From NCBI GenBank assembly GCA_947498815.1, contig CANMLU010000005.1, positions 1-64,000 on the forward strand: a DNA stretch of 64,000 nucleotides. The letters are read 5' to 3'. How positions within the stretch are numbered: the first letter of the stretch is position 1; each line of letters opens with the position of its first letter. The stretch is from an uncultured Aquimarina sp. (lineage in GTDB: Bacteria; Bacteroidota; Bacteroidia; Flavobacteriales; Flavobacteriaceae). Made by a program: the position numbers and the translations under genes. The notes below the pieces were generated by a model. The model saw nothing but the letters and a program-made list of their open reading frames with translations. It was not told the origin of the DNA and searched no databases. Below are positions 1 through 9,239 of this stretch, piece by piece.

Positions 1-18
1 CCAACTAAGCAAACCCCC
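1..18 (-). other. possible 5' end of a tRNA-like or other gene, cut by the window edge
   Basis: Read on the minus strand, the first 18 bases are GGGGGTTTGCTTAGTTGG. This could be a tRNA acceptor 5' strand plus the start of a D-arm (the AGTTGG element). It lies about 45 bases downstream of a good minus-strand promoter. It could equally be the start of a protein gene: a GTG at about 33-35 opens a short hydrophobic frame running off the edge. The remainder is outside the window, so neither reading can be settled. Confidence 0.25.
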
Positions 19-64
19 AAAATCTCAATGAACACAGCAAAAAGAAACCCCCTTTTTGCGGGTG

Positions 65-94
65 CAAACATATAACCTTTTTATAAACCAACAA
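65..94 (-). promoter_or_regulatory. Bacteroidetes-type promoter reading left off the window
   Basis: On the minus strand TTG (92-94), a 19-base spacer and TATGTTTG (65-72) match the flavobacterial -33/-7 consensus TTG-N17-23-TAnnTTTG exactly. It would drive a leftward gene whose start lies near or beyond position 1. Confidence 0.5.
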
Positions 95-199
95 TAGTTT
101 TTTAAAGCTTTTTTATCCTTTTTTCAAAACACAATCGCAACACCCTTAAAAACAAATACATTACAACCGTAAAAAAATTGAAAAATACATAAACGAAAG

Positions 200-283
200 A
201 CGGGATAGCGATTGCAGCGGCATCCCCCGATAGCTATCGGGGATATAGCGGAAAGCGCGGTCGGGATATTTTTCTTATCCCGA
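200..283. repeat. intergenic palindromic repeat element with two hairpins
   Basis: The core CCCCGATAGCTATCGGGG (225-242) is a perfect 18-bp palindrome. A second hairpin follows: TCGGGATA (261-268) pairs with TATCCCGA (276-283) around a T-rich loop. The flanking phrases 'GGGATAGCGATTGCAGCGGCATCC' split around the core resemble an intergenic repeat I recall from many Bacteroidetes genomes, though I could not check this. It may act as a bidirectional terminator between the leftward promoter and thrS. The rest of 1-397 holds only promoters. Confidence 0.6.
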
Positions 284-347
284 ATCCCCACATTACTTAG
301 CTTCGACTCCAATTATATAATTAATCCATTAAATTATACCTTATATA

Positions 348-378
348 TTGTATGGATTTTATTATCGTATTATCTTTG
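348..378 (+). promoter_or_regulatory. promoter of thrS
   Basis: TTG (348-350), a 20-base spacer and TATCTTTG (371-378) match the flavobacterial promoter consensus exactly. Transcription would begin near 383, giving a leader of about 15 nt before the thrS ATG at 398. Confidence 0.65.
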
Positions 379-397
379 CCCCTTTAATTAGAAAAAG

Positions 398-2344
398 ATG
401 ATCAAGATTACGTTGCCCGATGGCTCGGTTAGAGAATACAATAGCACAATTACTGCTATGGATGTTGCGAAAGATATTAGTGAAGGTTTTGCCAGAAATG
501 TGATTTCTGCGAAATTCAACGGAACTACTATCGAAACCACCACCGAATTAAACACCGACGGAAATCTTGTATTATTTACCTGGAGAGATAATGAAGGCAA
601 AACTGCTTTCAGGCATTCTACATCTCACGTTTTGGCTCAAGCGCTGGAAGAATTATATCCTGGCGTAAAACTTTCTATTGGTCCGGCTATTGATAATGGG
701 TTTTATTATGATGTGGATCTAGGAGATGAAACAATTTCTGAAAAAGATTTCAAGAGAATAGAAGATAAGATGCTAGAAATCGCACGAGGAAAGCATGATT
801 TTAAAATGAGATCTGTTTCTAAAGCGGATGCCCTCGATAAATATAAAGAAGAAGGCAATACATATAAGGTAGAGTTGATCGAAAACCTAGAAGATGGCAC
901 TATAACGTTTTGTGATCATGATACTTTTACCGATTTATGTCGGGGAGGACACATCCCAAACACAGGGATTATTAAAGCGGTAAAAATTATGAGTGTTGCT
1001 GGTGCTTATTGGAGAGGTGACGAAAACAACAAACAGCTTACTCGAGTTTACGGAACTTCCTTTCCTAAGCAGAAAGAGTTAAAAGAATATCTAGAACTAT
1101 TAGAAGAAGCCAAAAAAAGAGATCACCGAAAACTAGGAAAAGAATTAGAACTTTTCACTTTTTCCCAAAAAGTGGGTCAAGGATTACCTTTATGGCTGCC
1201 AAAAGGGGCGGCATTGCGTGACCGTTTAGAGCAATTTTTGAAAAAGGCCCAGAAAAAAGCTGGTTATGAAATGGTAATGACTCCGCATATCGGACAAAAG
1301 GAACTATATGTAACTTCTGGGCATTATGCTAAGTATGGTGAAGATAGTTTTCAGCCTATTAACACACCTGCAGAAGGTGAGGAATTCTTATTAAAACCTA
1401 TGAATTGCCCTCATCATTGCGAAATATACAATAGTGGACCATGGTCCTATAGAGATTTACCAAAGCGCTACGCAGAATTTGGAACTGTATATAGATACGA
1501 GCAGAGTGGTGAATTACACGGATTAACTCGTGTAAGAGGATTCACTCAAGATGATGCTCATATTTTTTGCACTCCGGATCAATTGGATGAAGAGTTTAAA
1601 AAAGTAATTGATTTGGTACTTTATGTATTTGGATCTTTGGGTTTTGAAAATTTTACAGCCCAAGTTTCGGTAAGAGATTTAGACAATCCAGATAAATATA
1701 TAGGTGATGTTGCTAACTGGGAAAAAGCTGAAAATGCTATTATTAGCGCAGCCAAAGACAAAGGACTGGACTATGTCGTCGAAAGTGGTGAAGCTGCTTT
1801 TTATGGCCCAAAGCTGGACTTTATGGTAAAAGATGCTCTTGGAAGAAGTTGGCAATTAGGAACTATACAAGTTGACTACAACTTACCAGAGCGTTTTGAC
1901 CTTACTTATAAAGGTAGCGATAACGAATTACACAGACCTGTAATGATTCATCGTGCTCCTTTTGGTAGTATGGAAAGATTTATAGCTATCTTGCTTGAGC
2001 ATACTGGAGGTAATTTCCCCTTATGGCTGATGCCAGAACAGGCTATTATACTCTCTATCAGTGAGAAATATGAAAAATACTCTGAAAAAGTTTTAAATTT
2101 GTTAGAAAATGACGAAATTCGCGCCCTTGCGGATCATAGAAATGAGACAATAGGTAAAAAGATCAGAGAAGCAGAAATGAATAAATTTCCTTATATTATT
2201 ATTGTAGGGGAACAAGAAGAAAAAGATAATACAATTTCGGTTCGTAAACATGGTGGAGAAGATTTGGGAGCTATTTCTCTTGAAACATTCTCAAAAATAG
2301 TAAGCGAAGAAATCAAAAGAACTCTAAAACCGTTTAACGGATAA
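398..2344 (+). CDS. thrS: threonyl-tRNA synthetase
   Basis: Charges tRNA-Thr with threonine in the cytoplasm (class II synthetase). The 648-residue length is normal for the full enzyme: N-terminal TGS domain (about 1-60), the editing domain with tRNA_SAD, the class II catalytic core, and a C-terminal anticodon-binding domain from about 545. Visible signatures are the [10 protein letters not shown] stretch, in which C337 corresponds to the zinc-binding cysteine of the family, and the motif-2 segment [13 protein letters not shown]. The ATG at 398 sits just behind a consensus promoter. It heads a translation cluster thrS-infC-rpmI-rplT, an order common in bacteria. The gap to infC is only 38 bases, so co-transcription is likely. 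Confidence 0.97.
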   Translation: MIKITLPDGSVREYNSTITAMDVAKDISEGFARNVISAKFNGTTIETTTELNTDGNLVLFTWRDNEGKTAFRHSTSHVLAQALEELYPGVKLSIGPAIDNGFYYDVDLGDETISEKDFKRIEDKMLEIARGKHDFKMRSVSKADALDKYKEEGNTYKVELIENLEDGTITFCDHDTFTDLCRGGHIPNTGIIKAVKIMSVAGAYWRGDENNKQLTRVYGTSFPKQKELKEYLELLEEAKKRDHRKLGKELELFTFSQKVGQGLPLWLPKGAALRDRLEQFLKKAQKKAGYEMVMTPHIGQKELYVTSGHYAKYGEDSFQPINTPAEGEEFLLKPMNCPHHCEIYNSGPWSYRDLPKRYAEFGTVYRYEQSGELHGLTRVRGFTQDDAHIFCTPDQLDEEFKKVIDLVLYVFGSLGFENFTAQVSVRDLDNPDKYIGDVANWEKAENAIISAAKDKGLDYVVESGEAAFYGPKLDFMVKDALGRSWQLGTIQVDYNLPERFDLTYKGSDNELHRPVMIHRAPFGSMERFIAILLEHTGGNFPLWLMPEQAIILSISEKYEKYSEKVLNLLENDEIRALADHRNETIGKKIREAEMNKFPYIIIVGEQEEKDNTISVRKHGGEDLGAISLETFSKIVSEEIKRTLKPFNG

Positions 2345-2382
2345 ACAATAAAAAAATTAAGTTTAATTTAAATTTTTAAGTC

Positions 2383-2934
2383 ATAGCAATAAGAAGAAGA
2401 AGGTCTCAAAAACCACTAAGAGTAATCAAAGAAGACGCGCATAGAATTAATCATAAGATTCGCGTTGATGAAGTACGTCTTGTAGGTGACAATGTCGAGG
2501 TTGGTGTATATCCAACCAAAAAGGCATTACAATTAGCAGAGGAGCAAGAGTTAGATCTTGTCGAAATTTCGCCTAAAGCGGTACCTCCTGTATGTAAAAT
2601 AATGGATTATAAGAAATTCCTTTATGAACAGAAAAAAAGAGACAAAGCCTTAAAGTCAAAGGCAACAAAAGTTGTTATTAAAGAAATTCGATTCGGGCCC
2701 AACACCGATGAGCATGATTATGAATTTAAGAAAAAGCACGCTATCAAGTTTTTGAGTGAAGGTGCTAAATTAAAAGCATATGTTTTCTTTAAAGGACGTT
2801 CGATCATTTATAAAGATCAAGGACAAATTTTGCTGCTTAGATTAGCGCAAGAGTTAGAAGAGTATGGTAAGGTAGAACAAATGCCAAAGCTCGAGGGTAA
2901 ACGAATGATTATGTTTATCGCTCCAAAAAAATAA
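2383..2934 (+). CDS. infC: translation initiation factor IF-3, AUA start codon
   Basis: IF-3 binds the 30S subunit, prevents premature 50S joining and proofreads start codons. The first in-frame ATG (2602) would delete the N-terminal domain. The frame is open upstream to a TAA at 2377, and its translation shows the conserved IF-3 N-terminus ([18 protein letters not shown]) starting at ATA 2383-2385. That start gives 183 residues, the usual family size. The N-domain has the [14 protein letters not shown] stretch and the C-domain ends [11 protein letters not shown]. No ATG, GTG or TTG fits. Rare start codons (AUU/AUC/AUA) in infC are known from other bacteria and underlie autoregulation, since IF-3 itself discriminates against them. 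Use of ATA here is inferred from the reading frame; a second ATA at 2389 is the alternative. Confidence 0.93.
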   Translation: MAIRRRRSQKPLRVIKEDAHRINHKIRVDEVRLVGDNVEVGVYPTKKALQLAEEQELDLVEISPKAVPPVCKIMDYKKFLYEQKKRDKALKSKATKVVIKEIRFGPNTDEHDYEFKKKHAIKFLSEGAKLKAYVFFKGRSIIYKDQGQILLLRLAQELEEYGKVEQMPKLEGKRMIMFIAPKK

Positions 2935-2940
2935 AAACAC

Positions 2941-2968
2941 ATAATTCTTTGGTATGCCCAAGAATTAT
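2941..2968 (+). promoter_or_regulatory. infC-rpmI intergenic hairpin
   Basis: ATAATTCTT (2941-2949) pairs perfectly with AAGAATTAT (2960-2968), with an inner GG/CC pair around TATG. It lies just after the infC stop and upstream of rpmI and has no T-tract. This suggests an RNA regulatory or processing element rather than a terminator; a role in L20/L35 control is inference. Confidence 0.45.
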
Positions 2969-3004
2969 TAAAATAATAAGTGAGATTATTAAAACAAGGA
3001 TACA

Positions 3005-3202
3005 ATGCCTAAAATGAAAACAAAATCCAGTGCAAAGAAGCGTTTTAAGCTTACCGGTACTGGTAAAATCAAAAGAAAGCACGCTTTTAAGAGTCACATT
3101 TTGACAAAAAAATCTAAGAAGCGTAAGCTAGCTTTAACGCACTCAACATTAGTGCATAAAAGCGATGAAAATAGTATTAAGGAACAATTACGTTTAAAGT
3201 AA
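3005..3202 (+). CDS. rpmI: 50S ribosomal protein L35
   Basis: Small basic protein of the large ribosomal subunit. Its 65 residues match the family length, and the sequence begins [20 protein letters not shown] with the typical [11 protein letters not shown] stretch. It sits between infC and rplT, the classic gene order, and the group is probably co-transcribed from the thrS promoter. In other bacteria L20 represses this operon by binding its mRNA; hairpins before rpmI and rplT are compatible with similar control here but prove nothing. Confidence 0.97.
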   Translation: MPKMKTKSSAKKRFKLTGTGKIKRKHAFKSHILTKKSKKRKLALTHSTLVHKSDENSIKEQLRLK

Positions 3203-3262
3203 TTCTTTTTTAATCAGGTTAGAATTAACATAAACCCAGGAGTTAGGCTCTTATGATTGTTG

Positions 3263-3278
3263 ATCTACAATTGTAGAT
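3263..3278 (+). promoter_or_regulatory. palindrome in the rpmI-rplT leader
   Basis: ATCTACAATTGTAGAT is a perfect 16-bp palindrome inside the 136-base rpmI-rplT gap, which is unusually long for two adjacent ribosomal protein genes. The gap could carry an L20-responsive leader structure; this is inference from position only. Confidence 0.35.
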
Positions 3279-3338
3279 TTAGAAATTATAAAACCAAGTG
3301 TCGATTATCGGCCGCCTACTACTAAAAAATTTAAAATT

Positions 3339-3683
3339 ATGCCAAGATCAGTAAATTCCGTTGCAAAAAGAGCTAGAAGAAAAAAGGTTCTTAAGCAAGC
3401 AAAAGGTTACTTTGGGCGTCGTAAAAACGTTTGGACTGTAGCAAAAAATGCGGTTGATAAAGCGATGCAATACTCGTATAGAGACCGTAGAGTAAAAAAG
3501 AGAACTTTCCGTGCTTTATGGATCACCCGTATTAATGCAGGTGCTCGTATGCATGGTATGTCTTATTCTCAATTTATGGGAAAAGTAAAAGCTAATGATA
3601 TCGAATTAAACCGAAAGGTTCTTGCCGATTTAGCAATGAACAACCCTGAAGCTTTTAAAGCTATTGTAGAAAAAGTAAAGTAA
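3339..3683 (+). CDS. rplT: 50S ribosomal protein L20
   Basis: Binds 23S rRNA early in large-subunit assembly and represses its own operon in several bacteria. The 114-residue length is normal and the protein begins [20 protein letters not shown], with the conserved [16 protein letters not shown] and [19 protein letters not shown] segments. It is the last gene of the translation cluster and is followed by a clear rho-independent terminator. Confidence 0.97.
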   Translation: MPRSVNSVAKRARRKKVLKQAKGYFGRRKNVWTVAKNAVDKAMQYSYRDRRVKKRTFRALWITRINAGARMHGMSYSQFMGKVKANDIELNRKVLADLAMNNPEAFKAIVEKVK

Positions 3684-3717
3684 TCTTTTTAATATAAAAA
3701 TACAATCTCACTTATAT

Positions 3718-3747
3718 AAAAACCTGCTCTTGGAGCAGGTTTTTTTG
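3718..3747 (+). terminator. rho-independent terminator after rplT
   Basis: AACCTGCTC (3721-3729) pairs with GAGCAGGTT (3733-3741) with loop TTG, followed directly by a T-run. It closes the thrS-infC-rpmI-rplT transcript. Confidence 0.9.
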
Positions 3748-3855
3748 TTTATCCATTTGAATCAATATGCTTTTTATCGATAAAAAATGTATTTAATCCC
3801 ATAAAAAAGCATAAAAACAGTATTTTTTCATTACATTTAAGCAAATTGGATAAAC

Positions 3856-4260
3856 ATGAAAAGACATTACTTTTTACTTACATCGGGATTGTTTCTAATA
3901 CATCAAACGCTCAGCGCTCAAGAACATGTAGCCCATTCAACAACAAATCTAGGCACCGAACAGATATTTGGCCTTTTGGAAATGCCATTTCTTGCTATTG
4001 CTTTGATTTTTAGCTTCCTAACCGCTACAAGACTAAAAGGAGGTAAATTTGGATCAGGAATGACGCTTCTTGCATGGGGTTTTGTTGTTATGGCTCTTGG
4101 CCACCTTCATATGCAGATTGCTCATATTTTTGACTACAATATATTTAAAAATATATTTGGCGATACCTTTGGTAATTATATTTGGTTCGTTGCTTTGATT
4201 CTAACCTGGGGTCTTTCGGCTTTAGGATTTTTTAAAATATATAAAGCCAGTAAAATCTAA
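3856..4260 (+). CDS. small histidine-containing membrane protein paired with a hybrid kinase
   Basis: I do not recognise this family. The 134-residue protein has a signal peptide or first membrane helix (residues 1-21, ending LSAQ) and about three further hydrophobic helices (roughly 38-55, 67-88 and 108-130). The middle helix carries the histidines of GHLHMQIAH, which could coordinate heme or a metal; this is only a suggestion. Its stop is 6 bases before the start of a large soluble hybrid histidine kinase, so the two are almost certainly co-translated. Since the kinase has no membrane segment, this protein may be its membrane input module. That functional link is inference from spacing. Confidence 0.75.
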   Translation: MKRHYFLLTSGLFLIHQTLSAQEHVAHSTTNLGTEQIFGLLEMPFLAIALIFSFLTATRLKGGKFGSGMTLLAWGFVVMALGHLHMQIAHIFDYNIFKNIFGDTFGNYIWFVALILTWGLSALGFFKIYKASKI

Positions 4261-4266
4261 TTTTAA

Positions 4267-7041
4267 ATGATCAAATGGCTTAAAAGAATATTGTCCCCAA
4301 AGAAAGCCTATCTCCCAAAGAACCAAGAAGAACAAATAATTATCGATCTTATTGATTTCTTATGGGATGAGATCGACATACCTGCCAATGCCGCAAATTT
4401 AAAAACAAAGATTAAATTATTTAAGGGGTTATCCCCTACAAAAAAGGTAGAGGCTCTTCCCGAGTTATACTTATTGCTTGAAGAACATATCCTTGAAAAG
4501 AACACCACAAAACAATACAGCAAACAATATCTTCATGAGTTAATCTCAGAGAAATATAACGCAGTTTTGAAATACAAAAATTTCGAACTCATATTAAAAC
4601 CACTCAAAGAACAAGAACTAATACTGTGTAAAGTCTTTTTGTCACAGGTACTAGAAAAATCTTCAGAACTTGTTGGAACCTACAATGATTGGACAATCCT
4701 GAATATTGAAAAATATTTAAACACTCCATATAATTTCGAATCCATTGATTTAATAAAAGAACGGAAAAATTTATTGGATTTTTCGAATCAAATTTTCCTT
4801 AAAATCAAAAACAGTTTAGGAATAAATACAATTACCAACATTTATCTACTGATATATAAACAACACTTTCAAAACTATCATCTTCTTGAGTCTTTTACAT
4901 CTATATTGAATGTAATCCCTGAAGAAATTTTAGCCAAAGACTTAATCAACTTCCCAAGTAAACAGCAAATGCTTAAGATGCTTCAAAAGCAACTCTATAG
5001 CATGGAAGAAATAAATGAGCGATTAACAGAAGAAATAATCGAACGTAAAAAAGTTGAGGATGAATTAAAATATAGCGAACATTTAAAAACTACTATTCTT
5101 GAAACTGCTATGGATGGTGTGATCTTGGCCAATAGTCAAGGCATAGTTCTTAACTGGAATAAGCAGGCCGAAGATATATTGGAACTGCAAAGAGAAGAAA
5201 CCATAGGCAAAAGCCTGTACCCTCTTGTTCCTTATAAACTAAGACAAGAACTAAAGAGAAGTTTTAGCAATTATATAAAAACTGGAGATGATGAATTAAT
5301 CAATAAACGAGTAGAAACCTCTGTCAATAGAAAAAATGGAACCGTTGTATATGTCGAACTAACCATTGTGGCCATACAAGTAAAAGACGATTATCTCTTT
5401 AACGCTTTTTTCAGAGACATCACCAATAAGAAAATTATAGATAATGAAATTAGAGAAGCTAAGGTGATAGCAGAAAAATCAGCCAAGGCAAAATCTGTAT
5501 TTCTGTCCAACATGAGCCATGAAATAAGAACGCCTCTCAATGTTATCCTAGGGCTTACTAGTATTTTACAAAAAAGTGATTTCACCAACTTGCAAATGGA
5601 TAAAAAAAATCTTGATGGTATCCAGTTTTCTGCAGAAAATCTATTGGTTCTAATTAATGACATCCTCGATTTCTCTAAAATTGAAGCGGGAAAGCTAACG
5701 CTCCACAATACAGATTTCAACCTACCCGAACTTATTGCAAATGTATCCCGAGGCTTCAAAATAAAGGCAGACGAAAAAGGGATAACCTATAAAATAAAAA
5801 TTGATCAATCTATACCAAAGTTTATTATCGGTGATCAACTGAGGCTTAATCAGATTTTAATAAATCTATTGGGTAATGCGATAAAATTTACACATGAAGG
5901 TGAAATACTTCTTCATTTGAAAACAGAAGAAATCGACCTTGAACATATCACCATCAATTTTTCTGTAAGAGACACTGGTGTTGGAATCCCCGAAGATAAA
6001 CTGAAAAACATTTTCGAAAGCTTTTATCAAGTTCATAAACCTGGAAAGCATAAAATAGAAGGAACTGGTCTTGGTCTTTCCATTTCCAAACAACTTATAG
6101 AACTTCAAGGTGGTACACTCAATGCAAAAAGCAAACATTCCATTGGATCAACTTTTGATTTTTCTATAAAATATGCTAAAAGTAATTTCAAATCTTCAGA
6201 ACCTAATAAACAAAATCAGGCTACCACTGAGATTAATAACAGTCTGTCTGGGATGAAAGTACTTGTTGTCGAGGATAACCAAATGAACCAATTTTTTATC
6301 AAACAATTACTTTCAAACTGGCACATTGATGCTCACATGGCCGACAATGGTAAAATAGCCCTTGAAAAACTTAATGATTTCTCATATGATCTGATCTTAA
6401 TGGACATGCATATGCCCGTAATGGATGGACCAGAAACTACAGTTCTTATTCGAAAATCCCAAAATCCGAAAATAAATCAAATTCCGATCATTGCTTGTTC
6501 TGCAGATGTATATCCAGAATCCAAAAAGAAAGCTATTGAATCTGGAATGAATTTTTATCTCACTAAACCTTTAAGTGAGCAGGCTTTGGAAGAAATACTT
6601 TTGAGTCTGAAACCTCAAATTAAACAAAATAATATCACGGCAGATGCTACCCCAAAAATTGTAGAAAATTTAATTCCTTCTGTAGATGAAAAATTCTGTG
6701 ACCTATCTTTTTTACAAGATACTTTTGATAATGATCATGACATCATTCAAAGCGTACTTCAGATATTCCTTGAAGACACCCCTAACGACTACTTAAAACT
6801 GAAAAATGCCATTGCGAATCAAAATAGCGAATCCACAAAAGAAATGGCTCATAAACTCAAGTCCAGTTTTAAAACCATAGGGTTGACAAAAGAAGCCGAT
6901 ATTCTGGAAAAAATAGAAGCTATATCCAAACAGGGAACTATAAACGATGTAATCTTAGTTTCGTTTAAAAAATTAGAGCATTCCTTTCCAAAAATTATTG
7001 AAGAAATAAAACTATCGGTAGCACACCTGGCCTCTTTATAA
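4267..7041 (+). CDS. soluble hybrid sensor histidine kinase (PAS-HisKA-HATPase-REC-Hpt)
   Basis: A 924-residue phosphorelay protein. An uncharacterised N-terminal region (1-235) and a coiled coil (about 236-270) precede a PAS domain (about 275-390). The HisKA motif SNMSHEIRTPLNVILG follows with phospho-accepting H418, then an HATPase domain with N-box NQILINLLGNAIKFT and G-boxes DTGVGIP and GTGLGLS. A receiver domain has the phosphorylatable aspartate D713 in MDMHMPVMDG. A C-terminal Hpt domain carries H862 in MAHKLKSSFKTIG. All residues needed for a four-step His-Asp-His relay are present. No membrane helix is visible, so the kinase is cytoplasmic and its signal must come through a partner, most simply the membrane protein encoded 6 bases upstream. 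A cognate DNA-binding regulator is not seen nearby. Confidence 0.92.
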   Translation: MIKWLKRILSPKKAYLPKNQEEQIIIDLIDFLWDEIDIPANAANLKTKIKLFKGLSPTKKVEALPELYLLLEEHILEKNTTKQYSKQYLHELISEKYNAVLKYKNFELILKPLKEQELILCKVFLSQVLEKSSELVGTYNDWTILNIEKYLNTPYNFESIDLIKERKNLLDFSNQIFLKIKNSLGINTITNIYLLIYKQHFQNYHLLESFTSILNVIPEEILAKDLINFPSKQQMLKMLQKQLYSMEEINERLTEEIIERKKVEDELKYSEHLKTTILETAMDGVILANSQGIVLNWNKQAEDILELQREETIGKSLYPLVPYKLRQELKRSFSNYIKTGDDELINKRVETSVNRKNGTVVYVELTIVAIQVKDDYLFNAFFRDITNKKIIDNEIREAKVIAEKSAKAKSVFLSNMSHEIRTPLNVILGLTSILQKSDFTNLQMDKKNLDGIQFSAENLLVLINDILDFSKIEAGKLTLHNTDFNLPELIANVSRGFKIKADEKGITYKIKIDQSIPKFIIGDQLRLNQILINLLGNAIKFTHEGEILLHLKTEEIDLEHITINFSVRDTGVGIPEDKLKNIFESFYQVHKPGKHKIEGTGLGLSISKQLIELQGGTLNAKSKHSIGSTFDFSIKYAKSNFKSSEPNKQNQATTEINNSLSGMKVLVVEDNQMNQFFIKQLLSNWHIDAHMADNGKIALEKLNDFSYDLILMDMHMPVMDGPETTVLIRKSQNPKINQIPIIACSADVYPESKKKAIESGMNFYLTKPLSEQALEEILLSLKPQIKQNNITADATPKIVENLIPSVDEKFCDLSFLQDTFDNDHDIIQSVLQIFLEDTPNDYLKLKNAIANQNSESTKEMAHKLKSSFKTIGLTKEADILEKIEAISKQGTINDVILVSFKKLEHSFPKIIEEIKLSVAHLASL

Positions 7042-7055
7042 TTATATTTGTGGGT

Positions 7056-7865
7056 ATGTCAAATCAGATAAAAAGCTTTCAAAATCCTAAAATAAAATTT
7101 CTTACACAGCTAAAAGAGAAATCCAGGGTTCGAAAGAAAGAAAATTGTTTTATCATTGAAGGTCAACGTGAAATTTCTTTGGCCATTCAAGGTGGGTATA
7201 CCATCTCACAACTTTATTACTGTTCTTCAATTATCTCAAATGAAGATCTTTTGGCGTTAACTAATGCGCAACAAAAACCAATTGAGTTATTTGAAATCAC
7301 AATCGAAATTTATCAAAAACTAGCATATAGAACTACAACCGAAGGCATTATTGCCATCGCTATTTCAAAAGATTTAAATATTGAGCGATTAGAGTTAACC
7401 ACAAAAAACCCTCTTATTCTAGTTACCGAAGCACCCGAAAAACCAGGTAATATCGGAGCCTTACTGCGTACGGCAGATGCCGCACAATTAGATGCTGTTT
7501 TGATTGCTAATCCAAAAACAGATATATACAATCCTAATATAATAAGATCTAGCGTAGGTTGCGTATTTACCAATGTGGTAGCCACGGGATCCACTCATGA
7601 CATTATAAGATATTTAAAAAAGCAGCGCATAAATATTTATGGGGCGGCGTTACAGGCATCGGTAAATTATCACACTATGGATTATACGAAATCTTCTGCT
7701 ATAGTGGTTGGTACAGAAGCTACCGGCTTAAGTTCTGAATTTTTACAACACACTACTCAAAATATTAAAATCCCAATGAGTGGTATTATAGACTCAATGA
7801 ACGTTTCGGTTGCGGCAGGAATCTTAATTTTTGAAGCAAAACGCCAACGAGACTTTATTAATTAA
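7056..7865 (+). CDS. SpoU/TrmH-family rRNA or tRNA 2'-O-methyltransferase
   Basis: Transfers methyl from SAM to a ribose 2'-OH in structured RNA. The three SpoU motifs are visible: NIGALLRTADAAQLDAV (motif 1), VVGTEATGLS (motif 2) and IPMSGIIDSMNVSVAAGIL (motif 3, the knotted SAM site). An N-terminal substrate-binding domain of about 100 residues precedes them, as in the RlmB/TsnR subgroup. I start at ATG 7056 (269 aa); a GTG at 7050 is possible but adds only two residues. It lies 14 bases after the kinase stop, perhaps by read-through. The RNA target cannot be told from sequence. Confidence 0.93.
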   Translation: MSNQIKSFQNPKIKFLTQLKEKSRVRKKENCFIIEGQREISLAIQGGYTISQLYYCSSIISNEDLLALTNAQQKPIELFEITIEIYQKLAYRTTTEGIIAIAISKDLNIERLELTTKNPLILVTEAPEKPGNIGALLRTADAAQLDAVLIANPKTDIYNPNIIRSSVGCVFTNVVATGSTHDIIRYLKKQRINIYGAALQASVNYHTMDYTKSSAIVVGTEATGLSSEFLQHTTQNIKIPMSGIIDSMNVSVAAGILIFEAKRQRDFIN

Positions 7866-7951
7866 AATTAGCACCATAAATACATTAAAAATTATTATAT
7901 TACCGCTTCCTTCAAACCCCAAAGGCTCAAATTACTAATTGCAATAAACTA

Positions 7952-9184
7952 ATGACCCCAACATACTTATTTTACCTACTAATTGCCATTATCATTATTG
8001 TATTTCTAATAGATTCATTATTAGATATTCTCAATGCGAGACATTATAATGATGCTATTCCAGAAGAATTATCAGATGTATATCCTAAAGAGGAATACAA
8101 AAAATCTATTGATTATAAGAGGGCCAATTATAAATTTAAATTGGTATCGTCTAGCATTTCACTTGTTATTATGCTTTTGTTTTTCTTTTTAGATGGTTTT
8201 GCATGGGTTGATACTATTTCAAGAAGTTTTTCAAATAACACTGTAATTGTTGGCCTCCTTTTTTTTGGGATTATTATGATAGGAAGCGACATTCTTTCTA
8301 CGCCTGTAGCCTATTATAAAATTTTTGTGATTGAAGAAAAATTTGGGTTCAATAAAATGACTCCAAAGACATTTTTTATTGATAAAATTAAGAGTCTTAT
8401 CATGATGGCTATAGTGGGAGGTGCATTATTAGCATTAATCATATGGTTTTATGAACTAACAGGAAAATCCTTTTGGATTTATGCATGGGCATTAGTATCT
8501 ATGTTTACACTAGCGATGAACATGTTTTATGCAAAACTTATCGTACCCATATTTAACAAACAAACTCCTTTGGAGCCTGGAGAATTGAGAGATACTATTG
8601 AAGCTTACTCGAAAAAAGTTGGTTTTCAATTAAAGGATATATTCGTTATTGACGGTTCTAAAAGAAGTACCAAAGCAAATGCATACTTTTCGGGATTTGG
8701 AAGCGAAAAAAGAATAACGCTTTATGACACACTGATCAAAGATTTAGAAAACGAAGAAATTGTTGCTGTATTAGCTCATGAGGTAGGACACTATAAAAAA
8801 AGACATGTTATTATTAATTTATTACTGTCCATAGCACTTACAGGAATTACTTTATGGTTTTTATCTCTTTTTATTGCAAATCCCTTGTTATCCGAGGCCC
8901 TCGGTGTTAGTATACCTTCATTCCATATTGGATTAATTGCTTTTGGTATATTATACAGTCCGATTTCTGAAGTTACTGGGCTGATAATGAATGTAGTATC
9001 AAGATCGTTCGAATACCAAGCGGATGATTATGCAAAAAGCACCTATAACAACGAAGCTCTTATAAATAGTTTGAAAAAATTATCCAAAAATAACCTTAGC
9101 AATCTTACACCGCATCCCGCGATGGTATTTATACATTACTCACATCCTCCCCTTTTACAAAGAATTAAAAATTTAAGGGAATAA
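7952..9184 (+). CDS. M48-family (Ste24/CAAX protease-like) membrane metallopeptidase
   Basis: An integral-membrane zinc protease of 410 residues. The catalytic HEXXH motif is H276-E-V-G-H280 (AHEVGHYKKRH) and the third zinc ligand is probably E354 in SRSFEYQADDYA. Several hydrophobic helices surround these sites (about 5-25, 65-85, 98-115, 148-168, 174-192, 285-310 and 322-345). Length and layout are those of the Ste24/CAAX prenyl protease 1 branch rather than HtpX. Since bacteria lack prenylated CAAX proteins, the likely role is membrane-protein quality control; this is inferred from the family. It is probably a single-gene unit. Confidence 0.92.
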   Translation: MTPTYLFYLLIAIIIIVFLIDSLLDILNARHYNDAIPEELSDVYPKEEYKKSIDYKRANYKFKLVSSSISLVIMLLFFFLDGFAWVDTISRSFSNNTVIVGLLFFGIIMIGSDILSTPVAYYKIFVIEEKFGFNKMTPKTFFIDKIKSLIMMAIVGGALLALIIWFYELTGKSFWIYAWALVSMFTLAMNMFYAKLIVPIFNKQTPLEPGELRDTIEAYSKKVGFQLKDIFVIDGSKRSTKANAYFSGFGSEKRITLYDTLIKDLENEEIVAVLAHEVGHYKKRHVIINLLLSIALTGITLWFLSLFIANPLLSEALGVSIPSFHIGLIAFGILYSPISEVTGLIMNVVSRSFEYQADDYAKSTYNNEALINSLKKLSKNNLSNLTPHPAMVFIHYSHPPLLQRIKNLRE

Positions 9185-9239
9185 ATCCAGTACGCAATGC
9201 TTGGTTGTTACAATTCTTAATTGTACTTTTAATTATTAT

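Noticed and set aside
2602-2934. Short 110-residue IF-3 beginning at ATG 2602
   Set aside because: The conserved N-terminal domain is encoded in the same frame upstream, starting at ATA 2383.
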